A DNA stretch of 64,000 bases from Clostridiales bacterium (GTDB lineage Bacteria > Bacillota > Clostridia > Saccharofermentanales > Saccharofermentanaceae), in assembly GCA_017550385.1 (NCBI GenBank), contig JAFZPJ010000014.1:116280-180279 (forward strand), read 5' to 3'. The notes under the pieces are model-generated. The model saw only the letters and a list, made by a program, of their open reading frames with translations. It had not been told where the DNA came from and ran no database searches. Positions 26,443 to 35,531 of the stretch are shown here, in pieces (the stretch's first letter is position 1; every line of letters begins with the position of its first letter). The position numbers and the translations under genes are program-made.

Positions 26443-26700
26443 ATGATGCACATTCGTCCGGTTTCAGATCTGCGTAATAAATTCCCCGATATTGAGAAAG
26501 TCGTCCAAGCCGGTGACCCTGTTTACCTTACCAAGAACGGCTACGGAACTATGGTCGTGCTTAGCATCGAGACATACTCCAAGCTGGTTGAGCACGAGGA
26601 CTACATAATGGACGTAGCAGATGAAGTTGCTGCATCTACTGACAAGAGGCTTACTCACGATCAAGTTTTCGGCAAACTGAGGAAGAAGATCAATGCGTAA
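26443..26700 (+). CDS. Antitoxin, Phd/YefM family
   Basis: An 85-residue protein. The N-terminal DNA-binding fold of Phd/YefM antitoxins is visible (IRPVSDLRNKFPDIEKVV, PVYLTKNGYGTMVVLSIETY), followed by a charged C-terminal toxin-neutralising tail. The start at 26443 has AAGGAG 8 bases upstream. It overlaps the toxin gene by 8 bases. The antitoxin should bind the toxin and, with it, repress the operon through the palindrome at 26396-26411. Confidence 0.92.
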   Translation: MMHIRPVSDLRNKFPDIEKVVQAGDPVYLTKNGYGTMVVLSIETYSKLVEHEDYIMDVADEVAASTDKRLTHDQVFGKLRKKINA

Positions 26701-27013
26701 GTATTCTTACGCAATCCGTTACCTCCCTCTTTTCTACGAAGAACTTGAACACGATATTTCATATATAGCATCTGAGTTGAACAATCCGGATGCTGCTTTG
26801 ATTCTTCTTGATGAGGTTGAGGCTGCTATACTCAAGCGGTTTGAAGACGGTCCTGATATTTTTGAGGAAGTTCCGTCACGCAAGGATCGCGCAGTTCCGT
26901 ATTACCGTATCTATGTGCGCAATTTCATAATCTATTATGTAGTATTGGAAGAAAAAGGTAAAAAGATAATGGAAGTCCGCCGATTCCGCAATGCACGCGA
27001 AGACCGGTCATAA
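26693..27013 (+). CDS. Toxin, RelE/ParE family
   Basis: A 106-residue basic protein of the RelE/ParE superfamily: FYEELEHDISYIASELNNPDAA in the N-terminal helical hairpin, PSRKDRAVPYYRIYVRNFIIYYVV in the central sheet and IMEVRRFRNARED at the end. The fold includes both mRNA interferases (RelE) and gyrase poisons (ParE); the sequence does not settle which. It overlaps the antitoxin gene by 8 bases. Confidence 0.9.
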   Translation: MRKYSYAIRYLPLFYEELEHDISYIASELNNPDAALILLDEVEAAILKRFEDGPDIFEEVPSRKDRAVPYYRIYVRNFIIYYVVLEEKGKKIMEVRRFRNAREDRS

Positions 27014-27026
27014 GCTTATAGAAATC

Positions 27027-29339
27027 TCACTTAATAACCATTACCGTTCCCGTACTCCCGTTAACTTCGACCACATCTCCGTTCTTCAGCACAGTCGTAG
27101 CGTTGCCGCAGCCGACAACTGCAGGTATGCCGAATTCGCGGGCAACGATCGCCGCATGAGACAGAGGCGCACCGATGTCGGTAACGATCGCAGAGACCTT
27201 GGGAAACACTCTTGTCCAGCCGATGTTCGTCGCACACGCGACAAGGATCTCACCGGGCTCTATTGAATCGATATCATTTATATCGGTGATCACTCGCACG
27301 ACTCCGCGGACTTTGCCGGCAGCTCCCGGGAATCCCGATACGTCAGATCCGAGCTTACCGGCAGAAGCTGACTGCGAATAGAAGTCAAGTCTTCTCGCAG
27401 GATCAGAAAGCCAGGAAGAAGGATCGAACCTTCCGATAATGACTGCCGGATACGCGGGGTTCGAACAGAACTCTGAATAATTCTCTTTACGCTCGGCGAG
27501 TCCTTCGGGAACAGCGCCCGAACCCTTGACCAGCGCCAGCGTCTCATCCAGATACAGCATGAAGATATCGTCACCGAGGCCGTTGACGGCACCGGCGCGG
27601 AGCAGGAATTCACGGAGTATGCTGAATATCCATACACCTTTGCTCCTTATCTCTTCTCTGAATCTGTGTGCTCCTGCGAACTTATCCACCATCTTCGCGG
27701 CCTTACGTGCCTTGGCAGGATCAGAAGCCTGAAGCTCTGCCATTGCTTTCTTATATTCTTCCTCACTTGCAGCGAGCATCGCGTGTGCGTTCATGCCGAG
27801 GTCTTCGTAGTTTGCAAGCGCATTATCTATATAATCCTTTGTCTCATACGGCCTCGGTTCGGCGAGTTCCATCTCGTTGATACAGCGCTGGCCGCACTCG
27901 CTCATATATTTATTTTCATCTATCTTTCCGTCACGCAGGTCTTCAAGCAGGAGCACCGGTTTCATGCTGGCGAGCATTCCAAGTCCTCCTCCGCATAGCC
28001 TGCCTGACATCTCAGGTCCCACGAGCTTATCGAGTTTACTGCGGGTACCGAACAACGGTACCATCTGGGTTCCGCATGTAGCCATTACAGCTGACAGACC
28101 TTCCTTGAGGCGGGGGATCATGACCGTATCCCAGTATGCTGCAAGCTGCTCATTGGAATCCAGTTTGCGTATCTCAGCTATCATGTCCATCGATATCTGC
28201 TGCAGATCACGGACCATCTCGATCTTCTCGCGCTTGCTCATCTTACGCATTCCGGTCTTGTCGCCGAATACGAGTTTACGCAGATTACGTTTGAACGAAC
28301 GCTTATCGAAAGGCGCGATCGGAACCTCAGTTCCTTCCGGCACGCTGCCTACTATATCCTTGATGGCATCGTATGCTTTGGGGCGTGACATGCCCATCGC
28401 GACCAACATAGAACAAACAACGCTGACGTTCATGTATGCCTGACCGTCAACAGCGGTAAGCCACTCCGGCAGACAAAGGAATGAATTTATCTTCTCGAGC
28501 GCACTGAACGTCGCAGGCGTCAGCGGCTTCATGAATATCTCGCCGACATTGGTCTTGGTAAGAAGATGTTCGCCGGACAGACTGCCATTGATGCGGTAAC
28601 TCCTGCGGTCGATCGGGTTCATCGTGGTGATCGGACGCGCCTGAAGAACATAAAGCTTTCCGCCGGAGACTGCCCACTCGATATCGACCTGGCAGCCGTA
28701 GGAATCGCGGATCCTTCCGACATATTTGAACAGTGACTTTGCAAAGGGTGCGGCATCGGGATCGCCTGTATATGCATACTTCAATGCATCGATCCTGAAT
28801 TCAGATGCGTCGGCTGTTCCCGAGACGAGCAGTTCGCCTTCACCGCGCACGAAGTTGCCTACCATAGTTGCCGCGCTTCCCGTGATGGGATCAGCCGTGA
28901 ACAACACGCCCGCGATCTCAGGTCTTACGAACTTCTGAACGACTGCGCCGATGCCTTCGAAGCCGACTTCGGCAGACTGCGAATACACTTCTACCCTTGA
29001 CGAGAATACACTCTTGCCTACTGTGCGAAGCGCCTCTTCTACCGCATCCGGCGCGACATCCGTTACCGTCTCATACTGTCCTGCGAAAGAGTTCTCTCCG
29101 CCGTCCTCGTTCAGTGCCGAAGACCTTACCGCATATGTGAATTCACGGGAAAGATTCGCATCAAGATACGAGAGTACTTCCGCATGCGGCTCGCCGTTCT
29201 CGAAGCCGTCTGCCATAACGACGAATCCGTCAGGCACAGGCAGTCCCATTCGAACCATCCTGATGAGGGATGCACCCTTGCCGCCGACTCTTCCCAGCAC
29301 TTCGTCCGGGCACTCTCTGAATGAATATACGTATCTCAT
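27027..29339 (-). CDS. PEP/pyruvate-binding and mobile-domain phosphotransferase (rifampin phosphotransferase-like)
   Basis: A 770-residue protein. It has an N-terminal ATP-grasp PEP/pyruvate-binding domain (GGKGASLIRM, YAVRSSALNEDGGENSFAGQ, GVLFTADPITG, VDIEWAVSGGKLYVLQARPI; about residues 1-245). A divergent helical middle domain follows (KPLTPATFSALEKIN; about 260-660). The C-terminal swivelling domain carries the catalytic histidine (TDIGAPLSHAAIVAREFGIP; about 680-770). This three-part layout is that of rifampin phosphotransferases and PEP-synthase-like enzymes of unknown substrate. The middle domain sets the substrate, so antibiotic inactivation is only one possibility. It overlaps the TetR gene (ATGA) and is probably induced through it. 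Confidence 0.87.
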   Translation of the reverse strand: MRYVYSFRECPDEVLGRVGGKGASLIRMVRMGLPVPDGFVVMADGFENGEPHAEVLSYLDANLSREFTYAVRSSALNEDGGENSFAGQYETVTDVAPDAVEEALRTVGKSVFSSRVEVYSQSAEVGFEGIGAVVQKFVRPEIAGVLFTADPITGSAATMVGNFVRGEGELLVSGTADASEFRIDALKYAYTGDPDAAPFAKSLFKYVGRIRDSYGCQVDIEWAVSGGKLYVLQARPITTMNPIDRRSYRINGSLSGEHLLTKTNVGEIFMKPLTPATFSALEKINSFLCLPEWLTAVDGQAYMNVSVVCSMLVAMGMSRPKAYDAIKDIVGSVPEGTEVPIAPFDKRSFKRNLRKLVFGDKTGMRKMSKREKIEMVRDLQQISMDMIAEIRKLDSNEQLAAYWDTVMIPRLKEGLSAVMATCGTQMVPLFGTRSKLDKLVGPEMSGRLCGGGLGMLASMKPVLLLEDLRDGKIDENKYMSECGQRCINEMELAEPRPYETKDYIDNALANYEDLGMNAHAMLAASEEEYKKAMAELQASDPAKARKAAKMVDKFAGAHRFREEIRSKGVWIFSILREFLLRAGAVNGLGDDIFMLYLDETLALVKGSGAVPEGLAERKENYSEFCSNPAYPAVIIGRFDPSSWLSDPARRLDFYSQSASAGKLGSDVSGFPGAAGKVRGVVRVITDINDIDSIEPGEILVACATNIGWTRVFPKVSAIVTDIGAPLSHAAIVAREFGIPAVVGCGNATTVLKNGDVVEVNGSTGTVMVIK

Positions 29340-29926
29340 GGCAGCAGCAGATCGATCCTCATATCAATATACTTGCGGAGCTTCACCGGATCCTCGAGAT
29401 CGAGTCCCATGTGATCTCTGATATCCTCATACCTGTACAGCACGAGCTGCAGCATAGTAGACAGTTCGTATGCGATCATGCGGCACTCCGTATCGGTCTT
29501 CTTGTCTTTGCCCTTCTTCTCTGCAAAATGCGCCTTCACCAGTCCATAGCTGAACTGCTCTTTTGACAGGTCGCGGTCGAAGAGAACAAAGCTCGTGATC
29601 GCTTTGGTAAATGAATAGTTCTTCACAAGAAAAGATGCTATGACGAAGTGCAGCTTCTTGAGCTTATCCTTCGGACTCAGGCCGGACTCGACGATCTTCT
29701 GCACCTTCGCATCGGACAGAGCTGCCTCGTACTTCCTTACGAATACTTCGTAGATAAGCCTCTCACGCGAACCGAAACAATAGTTGATCATGGCAGGCTG
29801 CACACCGCTCACCGCAGCGATCTGGCGCGACGTGACCTTGATGGGTTCATCGCTGTCCGTGATAAGGGAATCTACGGCATCGAGGAGCTTCTGCCGTGTG
29901 AGTTCTGTTTTCGCTTCCTTTTGCAT
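29336..29926 (-). CDS. TetR-family transcriptional regulator
   Basis: A 196-residue protein. The N-terminal helix-turn-helix (about 8-55: TRQKLLDAVDSLI, TSRQIAAVSGVQPAMINYCF) is followed by an all-helical ligand domain. It is first in an operon with the PEP-binding enzyme gene, overlapping by 4 bases (ATGA). A near-perfect 20-bp palindrome upstream (29967-29986) is the likely operator, which would make the operon autorepressed and ligand-induced. Confidence 0.92.
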   Translation of the reverse strand: MQKEAKTELTRQKLLDAVDSLITDSDEPIKVTSRQIAAVSGVQPAMINYCFGSRERLIYEVFVRKYEAALSDAKVQKIVESGLSPKDKLKKLHFVIASFLVKNYSFTKAITSFVLFDRDLSKEQFSYGLVKAHFAEKKGKDKKTDTECRMIAYELSTMLQLVLYRYEDIRDHMGLDLEDPVKLRKYIDMRIDLLLP

Positions 29927-29957
29927 TACGGCCTCCGGGGACGTGAATACTGTCGTT

Positions 29958-29986
29958 CATGTTCAGTTATTGAACATGTTTAATAA
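29958..29986. promoter_or_regulatory. TetR operator candidate (two overlapping palindromes)
   Basis: CATGTTCA-gttat-TGAACATG (29958-29978, perfect 8-bp arms) overlaps TTATTGAACATGTTTAATAA (29967-29986, a 20-bp palindrome with one mismatched pair). It lies 32-60 bases before the TetR start. Confidence 0.7.
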
Positions 29987-30027
29987 TGTACCACAGCAGC
30001 CCCGCTCAGTCAATATCAGCCGGCATG

Positions 30028-30495
30028 CTATTCCAGCCAGTAATCGTCGGATCCTTCCAGACGGTCGATCCCGTAATCTATCATCCTCATTACCTGCTCG
30101 TTGGTATAGCGTCCGCCCTTCTTCCTGTTGCAGCGCCAGCATAAACATTGAAGATTATCTATATCTCTCCCTGTTCCTCCCTGCGCCACCGACTGAATGT
30201 GATCCGCCTCAAGGAGCAGATAATCACCCAGGCCATAGCACAGGCTGTCAAGATAATCTCTCGAGATCCCGCAGATCTGACACGTATAGTTATCCCTCTC
30301 GAATACCTCATTCTTATCAGAAGGCCTTATCCTTCTCCTTCTGGCTACGTCCCTGCGGATCTCATCCTGCCTTGCAAGTCCGTACTGCTGCATCTTGTAT
30401 CTGAAATAAACCGCGAGCAGAACGATCACCGCCAACACCAGCAATATCGCCAGCGCGATTATGAGCGGCGCGCCCTCACCATAGATCGCAAACAT
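30028..30495 (-). CDS. Membrane-anchored HNH endonuclease
   Basis: A 155-residue protein. A single N-terminal transmembrane helix (about residues 10-33) is followed by a basic linker (RRDVARRRRIRP) and an HNH domain with two zinc-type Cys pairs (CQICG and CWRCN), the core ADHIQ and IDNLQCLC. The catalytic His lies in DHI. ATG 30495 has GGAGGG about 9 bases upstream; a GTG at 30504 overlaps that site. Membrane tethering is unusual for a DNase and suggests a role at the membrane, such as acting on incoming DNA. Confidence 0.85.
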   Translation of the reverse strand: MFAIYGEGAPLIIALAILLVLAVIVLLAVYFRYKMQQYGLARQDEIRRDVARRRRIRPSDKNEVFERDNYTCQICGISRDYLDSLCYGLGDYLLLEADHIQSVAQGGTGRDIDNLQCLCWRCNRKKGGRYTNEQVMRMIDYGIDRLEGSDDYWLE

Positions 30496-30587
30496 TATGA
30501 TCACCCTCCAAAATCATCTTATACACACATGATATAGCAACTTCGGAGAGATTAATGGTACAGTAACTGTATAAAGGAATTCACAAC

Positions 30588-31424
30588 ATGATCGACTACA
30601 TCAGAGAGAATCTCAGTTACTACGAACTGTTCTACAGACTTCATACGGCAAAAAAGGCCTTCACTCCGGAACGCGTGGAATACGGCCCGGACAAGGATCA
30701 ATATTTTCTGTACTACGAGCCCGCGCAGACAGTCAGTGATAAAGTCATCGTCTGGGTCCACGGCGGAGGCTGGAATGCCGGCAGCCCCAAGGATTTCGAC
30801 TATGTCGGACAGTGCATGGCAGGATACGGCTACCGGTTCGTATCCATAGGTTACCGCCTGTCTCCCAAGAACAAATATCCCGCGCAGACAGAAGACGTCT
30901 GCGCCTGCTACAACAAAGCGATGGAATACCTCCGCGGCAAAGGCATCGACATCTCAAAAGTCATTATCTCAGGTCCTTCTGCCGGTGCACACCTGTCATC
31001 GATCATGTGCTACAGCAAGGACGTGCAGGAGCAGTATGGCGTAGACACCTCTAATGTCATTGGTTACGCGGGATTCGGCGGACCGTACAGTTTCAGGGCC
31101 GACCAGGGCCTTACTATCAAGCTTCTGGAGAACATGCTCTTCTCCAAGGGCTACGACAGATCCCGGGCCGAACCGTACTTACTGATGTCTGCCAGCCACG
31201 TTCCCATGCTCCTGATCCAGAGCAGGCACGACGGGCTCGTCAGGTTCGAATGTGCTGATGACTTTGCAGCCAAGGCACGCGAGCTCGGCAACAGCTGTGA
31301 GATCTGCGAGGTCGAAGACAAGAAGAACACGCATTCGTGGTACACTGCCGGGTGTTTCTTCTTCGAGCGCAGCGAGAACAAAACGCTGGACAGATTCCTG
31401 AGGTTTATAGAAGAAGCCAAGTAA
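30588..31424 (+). CDS. Alpha/beta hydrolase (esterase/lipase, HSL/BD-FAE type)
   Basis: A 278-residue protein with no signal peptide. The oxyanion motif HGGGWNAG is at about residues 64-71. The nucleophile elbow is GPSAGAH, with the acid in QSRHDGLV and the His in KNTHSW. This fits carboxylesterases of the HSL-like group acting on small esters. Only a weak AAGGA precedes the ATG. Monocistronic; the substrate is unknown. Confidence 0.9.
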   Translation: MIDYIRENLSYYELFYRLHTAKKAFTPERVEYGPDKDQYFLYYEPAQTVSDKVIVWVHGGGWNAGSPKDFDYVGQCMAGYGYRFVSIGYRLSPKNKYPAQTEDVCACYNKAMEYLRGKGIDISKVIISGPSAGAHLSSIMCYSKDVQEQYGVDTSNVIGYAGFGGPYSFRADQGLTIKLLENMLFSKGYDRSRAEPYLLMSASHVPMLLIQSRHDGLVRFECADDFAAKARELGNSCEICEVEDKKNTHSWYTAGCFFFERSENKTLDRFLRFIEEAK

Positions 31425-31525
31425 CATTGTTACACCGCGTTGCCCTGCCGCATCTTCCGCACCAAATGTGGTATCATAATCCTACTGCCCGAGTTGGCAG
31501 CACACTTTCCCCGGGAGGTACTTAT

Positions 31526-31918
31526 ATGCAGAGAGTATTGGATTTTCTTAAGCAGGCCGGCACATATTATCTGGCTACAGTCGAGGGCGATCAGCCCAGG
31601 GTAAGGCCTTTCGGGACGATAAACGAATTCGAAGGTAAGCTCTATATCCAGACAGGCAAGGTTAAGCCGGTATCTCAGCAGCTTCACGCTAACCCCAAAG
31701 CTGAGATCTGTGCATTCAAGGACGGCATGTGGCTGAGAGTGGCTTGCGAGCTCGCAGAAGACGACAGCCGCGAGGCAAGAGCCTCTATGCTCGATGCTTA
31801 CCCCGACCTCAAGGCAATGTACGATCCGGACGACGGCAACACCGAAGTCTTCTACATCAAGAATGCGACGGCAACGTTCAGTTCGTTCACGGCTGCTCCT
31901 GTTACGGTAGAGTTCTGA
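31526..31918 (+). CDS. Pyridoxamine 5'-phosphate oxidase-like (FMN-binding split barrel) protein
   Basis: A 130-residue protein of the PPOX superfamily: TYYLATVEGDQPRVRPFGT at the start, YIQTGKVKPVSQQLHANPK and an acidic C-terminus. Such small proteins usually bind FMN or F420 and act on unknown substrates. ATG 31526 has GGGAGG upstream; the frame is open further upstream only as overlap with the hydrolase gene. A terminator follows at 31935. Confidence 0.9.
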   Translation: MQRVLDFLKQAGTYYLATVEGDQPRVRPFGTINEFEGKLYIQTGKVKPVSQQLHANPKAEICAFKDGMWLRVACELAEDDSREARASMLDAYPDLKAMYDPDDGNTEVFYIKNATATFSSFTAAPVTVEF

Positions 31919-31934
31919 TAATAAAGTAAGTCTG

Positions 31935-31960
31935 CGCCCGCCATTGCTGCGGGCGTTTTG
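31935..31960 (+). terminator. Terminator of the PPOX gene
   Basis: Stem CGCCCGC (31935-31941) / GCGGGCG (31949-31955), then TTTTG. It lies 14 bases before the next gene start. Confidence 0.7.
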
Positions 31961-31973
31961 CGCGGAGGGGTGT

Positions 31974-34055
31974 ATGAGAAGAAGATTCAGAGAGTGGTTC
32001 AGCATCAAGGTATCGCAGGATCCGGGACAGGTGGTCTTGTTTGCGATCCTCGTGTTCAACATCATTTTCTTCCTGATAGCGGCAATGCTGATAATGCTGC
32101 TCGCCGGCAAGACCGGAATGACTTTCTTCGAGGCGCTGTACTGCACTATCACGATGGTGCTTGACGCAGGCTGTATCGAAGCGGTCGTCGGCGACGTCGG
32201 CGCGGCGGGATACGTGATCCCCGTGATCTGCATAGCCATCGTCATCATCGGCATGATAACGTTCAGCGGCGCCGTCATAGGTTACGTTACGAACTACATC
32301 TCCGGATTCATCGAGAATTCGAATTCCGGCAACACGAGCATAGACGTCTCGGGACACGTCGTCATCCTCAATTGGAATTCGCGTGCGTCCGAGATAATCA
32401 ATGACTTCCTGTACGCCGAGCATGAGCAGATCATCGTCGTGCTGTCCGACATGGATAAGGACGATATCACACGCGAGGTCAACGAGAAACTTCAGGATAC
32501 GATCAGGCAGGAGAACGCGAGGCTCAAGCAGGACCTGGCGGGCCGTCCGTTCCTCGAGCGCAAGATGAGCTACAAACGCCACAAGCTCAAGAACAACCTG
32601 ACCGTCGTAGTGCGCCAGGGAGATATCTTCTCCGCGAACCAGCTGCACAACATATCGCTGCTGTCCGCTAAGTCCGTCATCATCTTAGACGACGAACTCG
32701 CCGGCACCAAGGCTCACCAGACAGAGGGCAATTCCAAGACCATCAAGGCACTCATGCAGGTCGCAGACATCGTCTCGAAAGACTATTCCCGCGACAACCA
32801 GCGCATCGTGGTAGAGATCAACGACGACTGGACCGAGGACCTGGTAAACAAGATCATCCGTTACAAGCAGATCTACAGGAAGTGCACCATCGTGCCGATC
32901 CGAGTCAACGTTCTTTTGGGTCAGCTCCTGTCGCAGTTCTCCATCATGCCCAACCTGAACCTCGCTTACCGTGAGCTTTTCTCGAACAAGGGCGCGACAT
33001 TCTATGTCGACGAGGTCAAGGTGGATGACGAACAGACCTACAACACGGACTACATCAACACCCACGACAGAGCGATCCCGCTGGTCGCACGCAAGGTCGA
33101 GGACCACAACTATTTCTACTACGCTGCGGCATCTGAAGAAGACCTGCGCAGGACGACTTCCGTACCGGCCAAGCAGATCGACGTCAAGCTCAACCCCGAC
33201 TACTGGATGGACAAGAAGAACATCCTTATCTTAGGTCACAACAGCAACTGCACGGAGATGATGAATAGCTTCAAGTCCTTTACCAACGAGTGGAATTACA
33301 GAGACTCCGACGAGCAGATCCTGAACCTCAACATCATAGACGATGCCGAGAGCCTCAAGGCTATGGACTTCTACAAGCAGTACCCGTTCGTCAGTAAGAC
33401 CATCGCGGCTTCGATCTACGACAAGGACCTGATGTGCAAGGCTATCGAGAGATTCTTCACCGACAACAAGGGCGACATCTCCGTCCTCATCCTGTCTGAC
33501 GATATGGTCGATGTGAGCGAGCAGGATTCTGCCGCACTCGCGAACCTCGTCTACATCCAGGAGATCATCAGCGACCGTGCCGCGGCCGATCCGAGCTTCG
33601 ATCCCGACAGGATCGACATCGTCGTAGAGATCGTCAACCCGCGCCACCATGACATCGTCAACAGCTACAGCGTACGCAACGTCGTCATCAGCAACAGGTA
33701 CATCTCCAAGATGATCACGCAGATCGGCGAGAAAGATGCGATCTTCGACTTCTACAACGAGATCCTAACATACGACGATGAGGATGCAGAAGTATTCGAC
33801 AGCGAAGAGATCTACATCAAGAAGGCCTCGTCTTTCTTCGACGAGATCCCGCCGGAATGCTCCGCACGCGACCTCGTCTACTCCGTATGGAAAGCTTCGA
33901 CCGACCCGTCTATCCCCAAGGAGAAACAGACGCCGACGATCATCCTCGGTTACGTCAAGCGTGAGGGCAACGTCGTACTGTTCAACTCTCAGGACAAGGC
34001 CGACGTGGTCAAGCTCGACAAAGGCGACAAGCTGATAGTATTTGCAAATCACTGA
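31974..34055 (+). CDS. CASTOR/POLLUX-like ion channel
   Basis: A 693-residue membrane protein. Two N-terminal transmembrane helices flank a pore loop (FFEALYCTITMVLDAG, about residues 50-66), then come two tandem RCK/TrkA-N-like nucleotide-binding domains (VSGHVVILNWNSRASEII near 125; KKNILILGHNSNCTEMM near 420). Bacterial relatives of the plant CASTOR/POLLUX channels have this layout, with DAG in the pore instead of the K+ filter GYG. It probably conducts cations under ligand control. GGAGGGG lies just upstream of the ATG. Confidence 0.88.
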   Translation: MRRRFREWFSIKVSQDPGQVVLFAILVFNIIFFLIAAMLIMLLAGKTGMTFFEALYCTITMVLDAGCIEAVVGDVGAAGYVIPVICIAIVIIGMITFSGAVIGYVTNYISGFIENSNSGNTSIDVSGHVVILNWNSRASEIINDFLYAEHEQIIVVLSDMDKDDITREVNEKLQDTIRQENARLKQDLAGRPFLERKMSYKRHKLKNNLTVVVRQGDIFSANQLHNISLLSAKSVIILDDELAGTKAHQTEGNSKTIKALMQVADIVSKDYSRDNQRIVVEINDDWTEDLVNKIIRYKQIYRKCTIVPIRVNVLLGQLLSQFSIMPNLNLAYRELFSNKGATFYVDEVKVDDEQTYNTDYINTHDRAIPLVARKVEDHNYFYYAAASEEDLRRTTSVPAKQIDVKLNPDYWMDKKNILILGHNSNCTEMMNSFKSFTNEWNYRDSDEQILNLNIIDDAESLKAMDFYKQYPFVSKTIAASIYDKDLMCKAIERFFTDNKGDISVLILSDDMVDVSEQDSAALANLVYIQEIISDRAAADPSFDPDRIDIVVEIVNPRHHDIVNSYSVRNVVISNRYISKMITQIGEKDAIFDFYNEILTYDDEDAEVFDSEEIYIKKASSFFDEIPPECSARDLVYSVWKASTDPSIPKEKQTPTIILGYVKREGNVVLFNSQDKADVVKLDKGDKLIVFANH

Positions 34056-34063
34056 TCAATAAG

Positions 34064-34094
34064 TAAGGCGGCCTCAGGGCCGCCTTATTCTTTT
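34064..34094. terminator. Bidirectional-looking terminator between convergent genes
   Basis: A perfect 10-bp stem (34064-34073 with 34078-34087) and 4-base loop, followed by TTCTTTT on the plus strand. It serves the channel gene; the minus-strand tail is less U-rich. Confidence 0.8.
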
Positions 34095-34110
34095 ACCGTT
34101 ATTGTGCACC

Positions 34111-35463
34111 TCAGTCACTCGGGCCGTCTATGTCTTCCTCTTCGGTGCTGCCTGCAAGCCTGGCCTCTTCGAACTTAGCCTTCATCGTAGGGTTGTGCGC
34201 AGTCAGCTTCTTGATCGTCAGGTCTTCAGCCTTCTGGTTCGCAAGACGCAGATTATTCTCTGAACCGACGAGCGCCTCCCTGACCTTCTGCAGGTGAGTG
34301 ATGGTCTTGTCGATCTCGTCGATCGCTGTCTTGAACTTATCGCTCGCGAGACGGTAGTTACGTCCGAACTTATCCTTGAACTCTTCGAGGTCATTCTCAA
34401 AGTTCGTGATGTCTATGTTCTGCTCTCGAACGAGTGCAAGTTCCTTCTTGTACTGTGCGGAATTCTTCGCCGCACTGCAGAGTATGCCGATGATCTGCAG
34501 GAAGAACTGCGGTCTTACGACGTACATCTTAGGATAGCGGTAAGACACATCGACGATGCCTGTGTTGTACAGTTCGCTGTCAGCTTCGAGGAGCGACACC
34601 AGGATCGCGTACTCGCATCCCTTCTCATTCCTGTCCTTATCGAGTTCCTTGAAGAAATGCTCGTTCTTGTGCTTGCTCGCGGTAGTGTCAGCCTCGTTCT
34701 TCATCTCGAACATAATGGAGACGTACTCTGTACCGTCCTCGTCGTAATCGCGGAAGATGAAGTCGCCCTTGCTGCCGCTCTTCGCATCGTTGTCCTTCTC
34801 AAAATAAGCTCTCGGGAAAGTCATCGCACGAACCTTGGAAAATTCGTTCATGCAGTGCTGTTCGAGCGTCTCACCGATCATCTTGGTGGACATGCGCGTC
34901 TTAAGGTCCTTGTAGTAATCGATCTGCGCATCCTTGTCCTTAATGCGCTGCTCGTAGGTCTCCTTCAGGGTCTTCTCGTTAAGGGCAGCCTTCTGGATTG
35001 CAAGCTCGTGCTGATTCTCGAGTTCGGCGATCTTCTTGTCCTTCTCAGCCTCGTCCTTCTGAGCCTTGCTGCGCTCGCGCTCTATGGCGAGTTCAAGCTC
35101 GGAGCCGTGCTTATCTATCTGCGCCTCGAGCTCAGCGATCTTCTTATCCTTCTCGGCTTCTTCCTTCTCTGCCTTGCTGCGTTCCTTCTCGACCGCAAGC
35201 TTCATCTCGGCATCGTTCTTGTCGATCTTAGCCTTGAGTTCGGCGATCTCCCGATCCTTCTCAGCCAGCGCATCGTTCAGCTTCTTCTCGGCATTCGCCT
35301 GAAGGATCTCGGCATCCTTGGCCTGTGCTTCCTTAAGGCTCTTGGCACGTTCGTCCAGATCCTTATGGAATTCCTTATCTCTTATCTGTCTTGCAATAGC
35401 CGCATAACCGGCGTCGTCTACCTGAAAAAACTTCCCGCAATTGGGGCACTTGAGTTCTTCCAT
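34111..35463 (-). CDS. DUF2130 coiled-coil protein
   Basis: A 450-residue protein. A short CPNCGKFF zinc-knuckle start (residues 5-12) is followed by a long coiled coil (about 30-210) containing two and a half copies of a 36-residue unit (EKDKKIAEL...ERSKA). A DUF2130 domain (about 210-400) has [18 protein letters not shown] and [13 protein letters not shown], resembling a restriction-endonuclease-like fold. ATG 35463 has GGGAGA at proper spacing; ATG 35469 overlaps it. Role unknown, perhaps nucleic-acid associated like RmuC-type proteins. Confidence 0.87.
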   Translation of the reverse strand: MEELKCPNCGKFFQVDDAGYAAIARQIRDKEFHKDLDERAKSLKEAQAKDAEILQANAEKKLNDALAEKDREIAELKAKIDKNDAEMKLAVEKERSKAEKEEAEKDKKIAELEAQIDKHGSELELAIERERSKAQKDEAEKDKKIAELENQHELAIQKAALNEKTLKETYEQRIKDKDAQIDYYKDLKTRMSTKMIGETLEQHCMNEFSKVRAMTFPRAYFEKDNDAKSGSKGDFIFRDYDEDGTEYVSIMFEMKNEADTTASKHKNEHFFKELDKDRNEKGCEYAILVSLLEADSELYNTGIVDVSYRYPKMYVVRPQFFLQIIGILCSAAKNSAQYKKELALVREQNIDITNFENDLEEFKDKFGRNYRLASDKFKTAIDEIDKTITHLQKVREALVGSENNLRLANQKAEDLTIKKLTAHNPTMKAKFEEARLAGSTEEEDIDGPSD

Positions 35464-35531
35464 GATCATTCTCCCTTCGTTTGATTTCCATTATGACGAT
35501 ATCACGGGGAGGTCGCCATTAATCGGACAGA

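Noticed and set aside
34294-35484. Plus-strand 396-residue open frame
   Set aside because: Leu/Val-rich antisense shadow of the Lys/Glu-rich DUF2130 coiled-coil gene.
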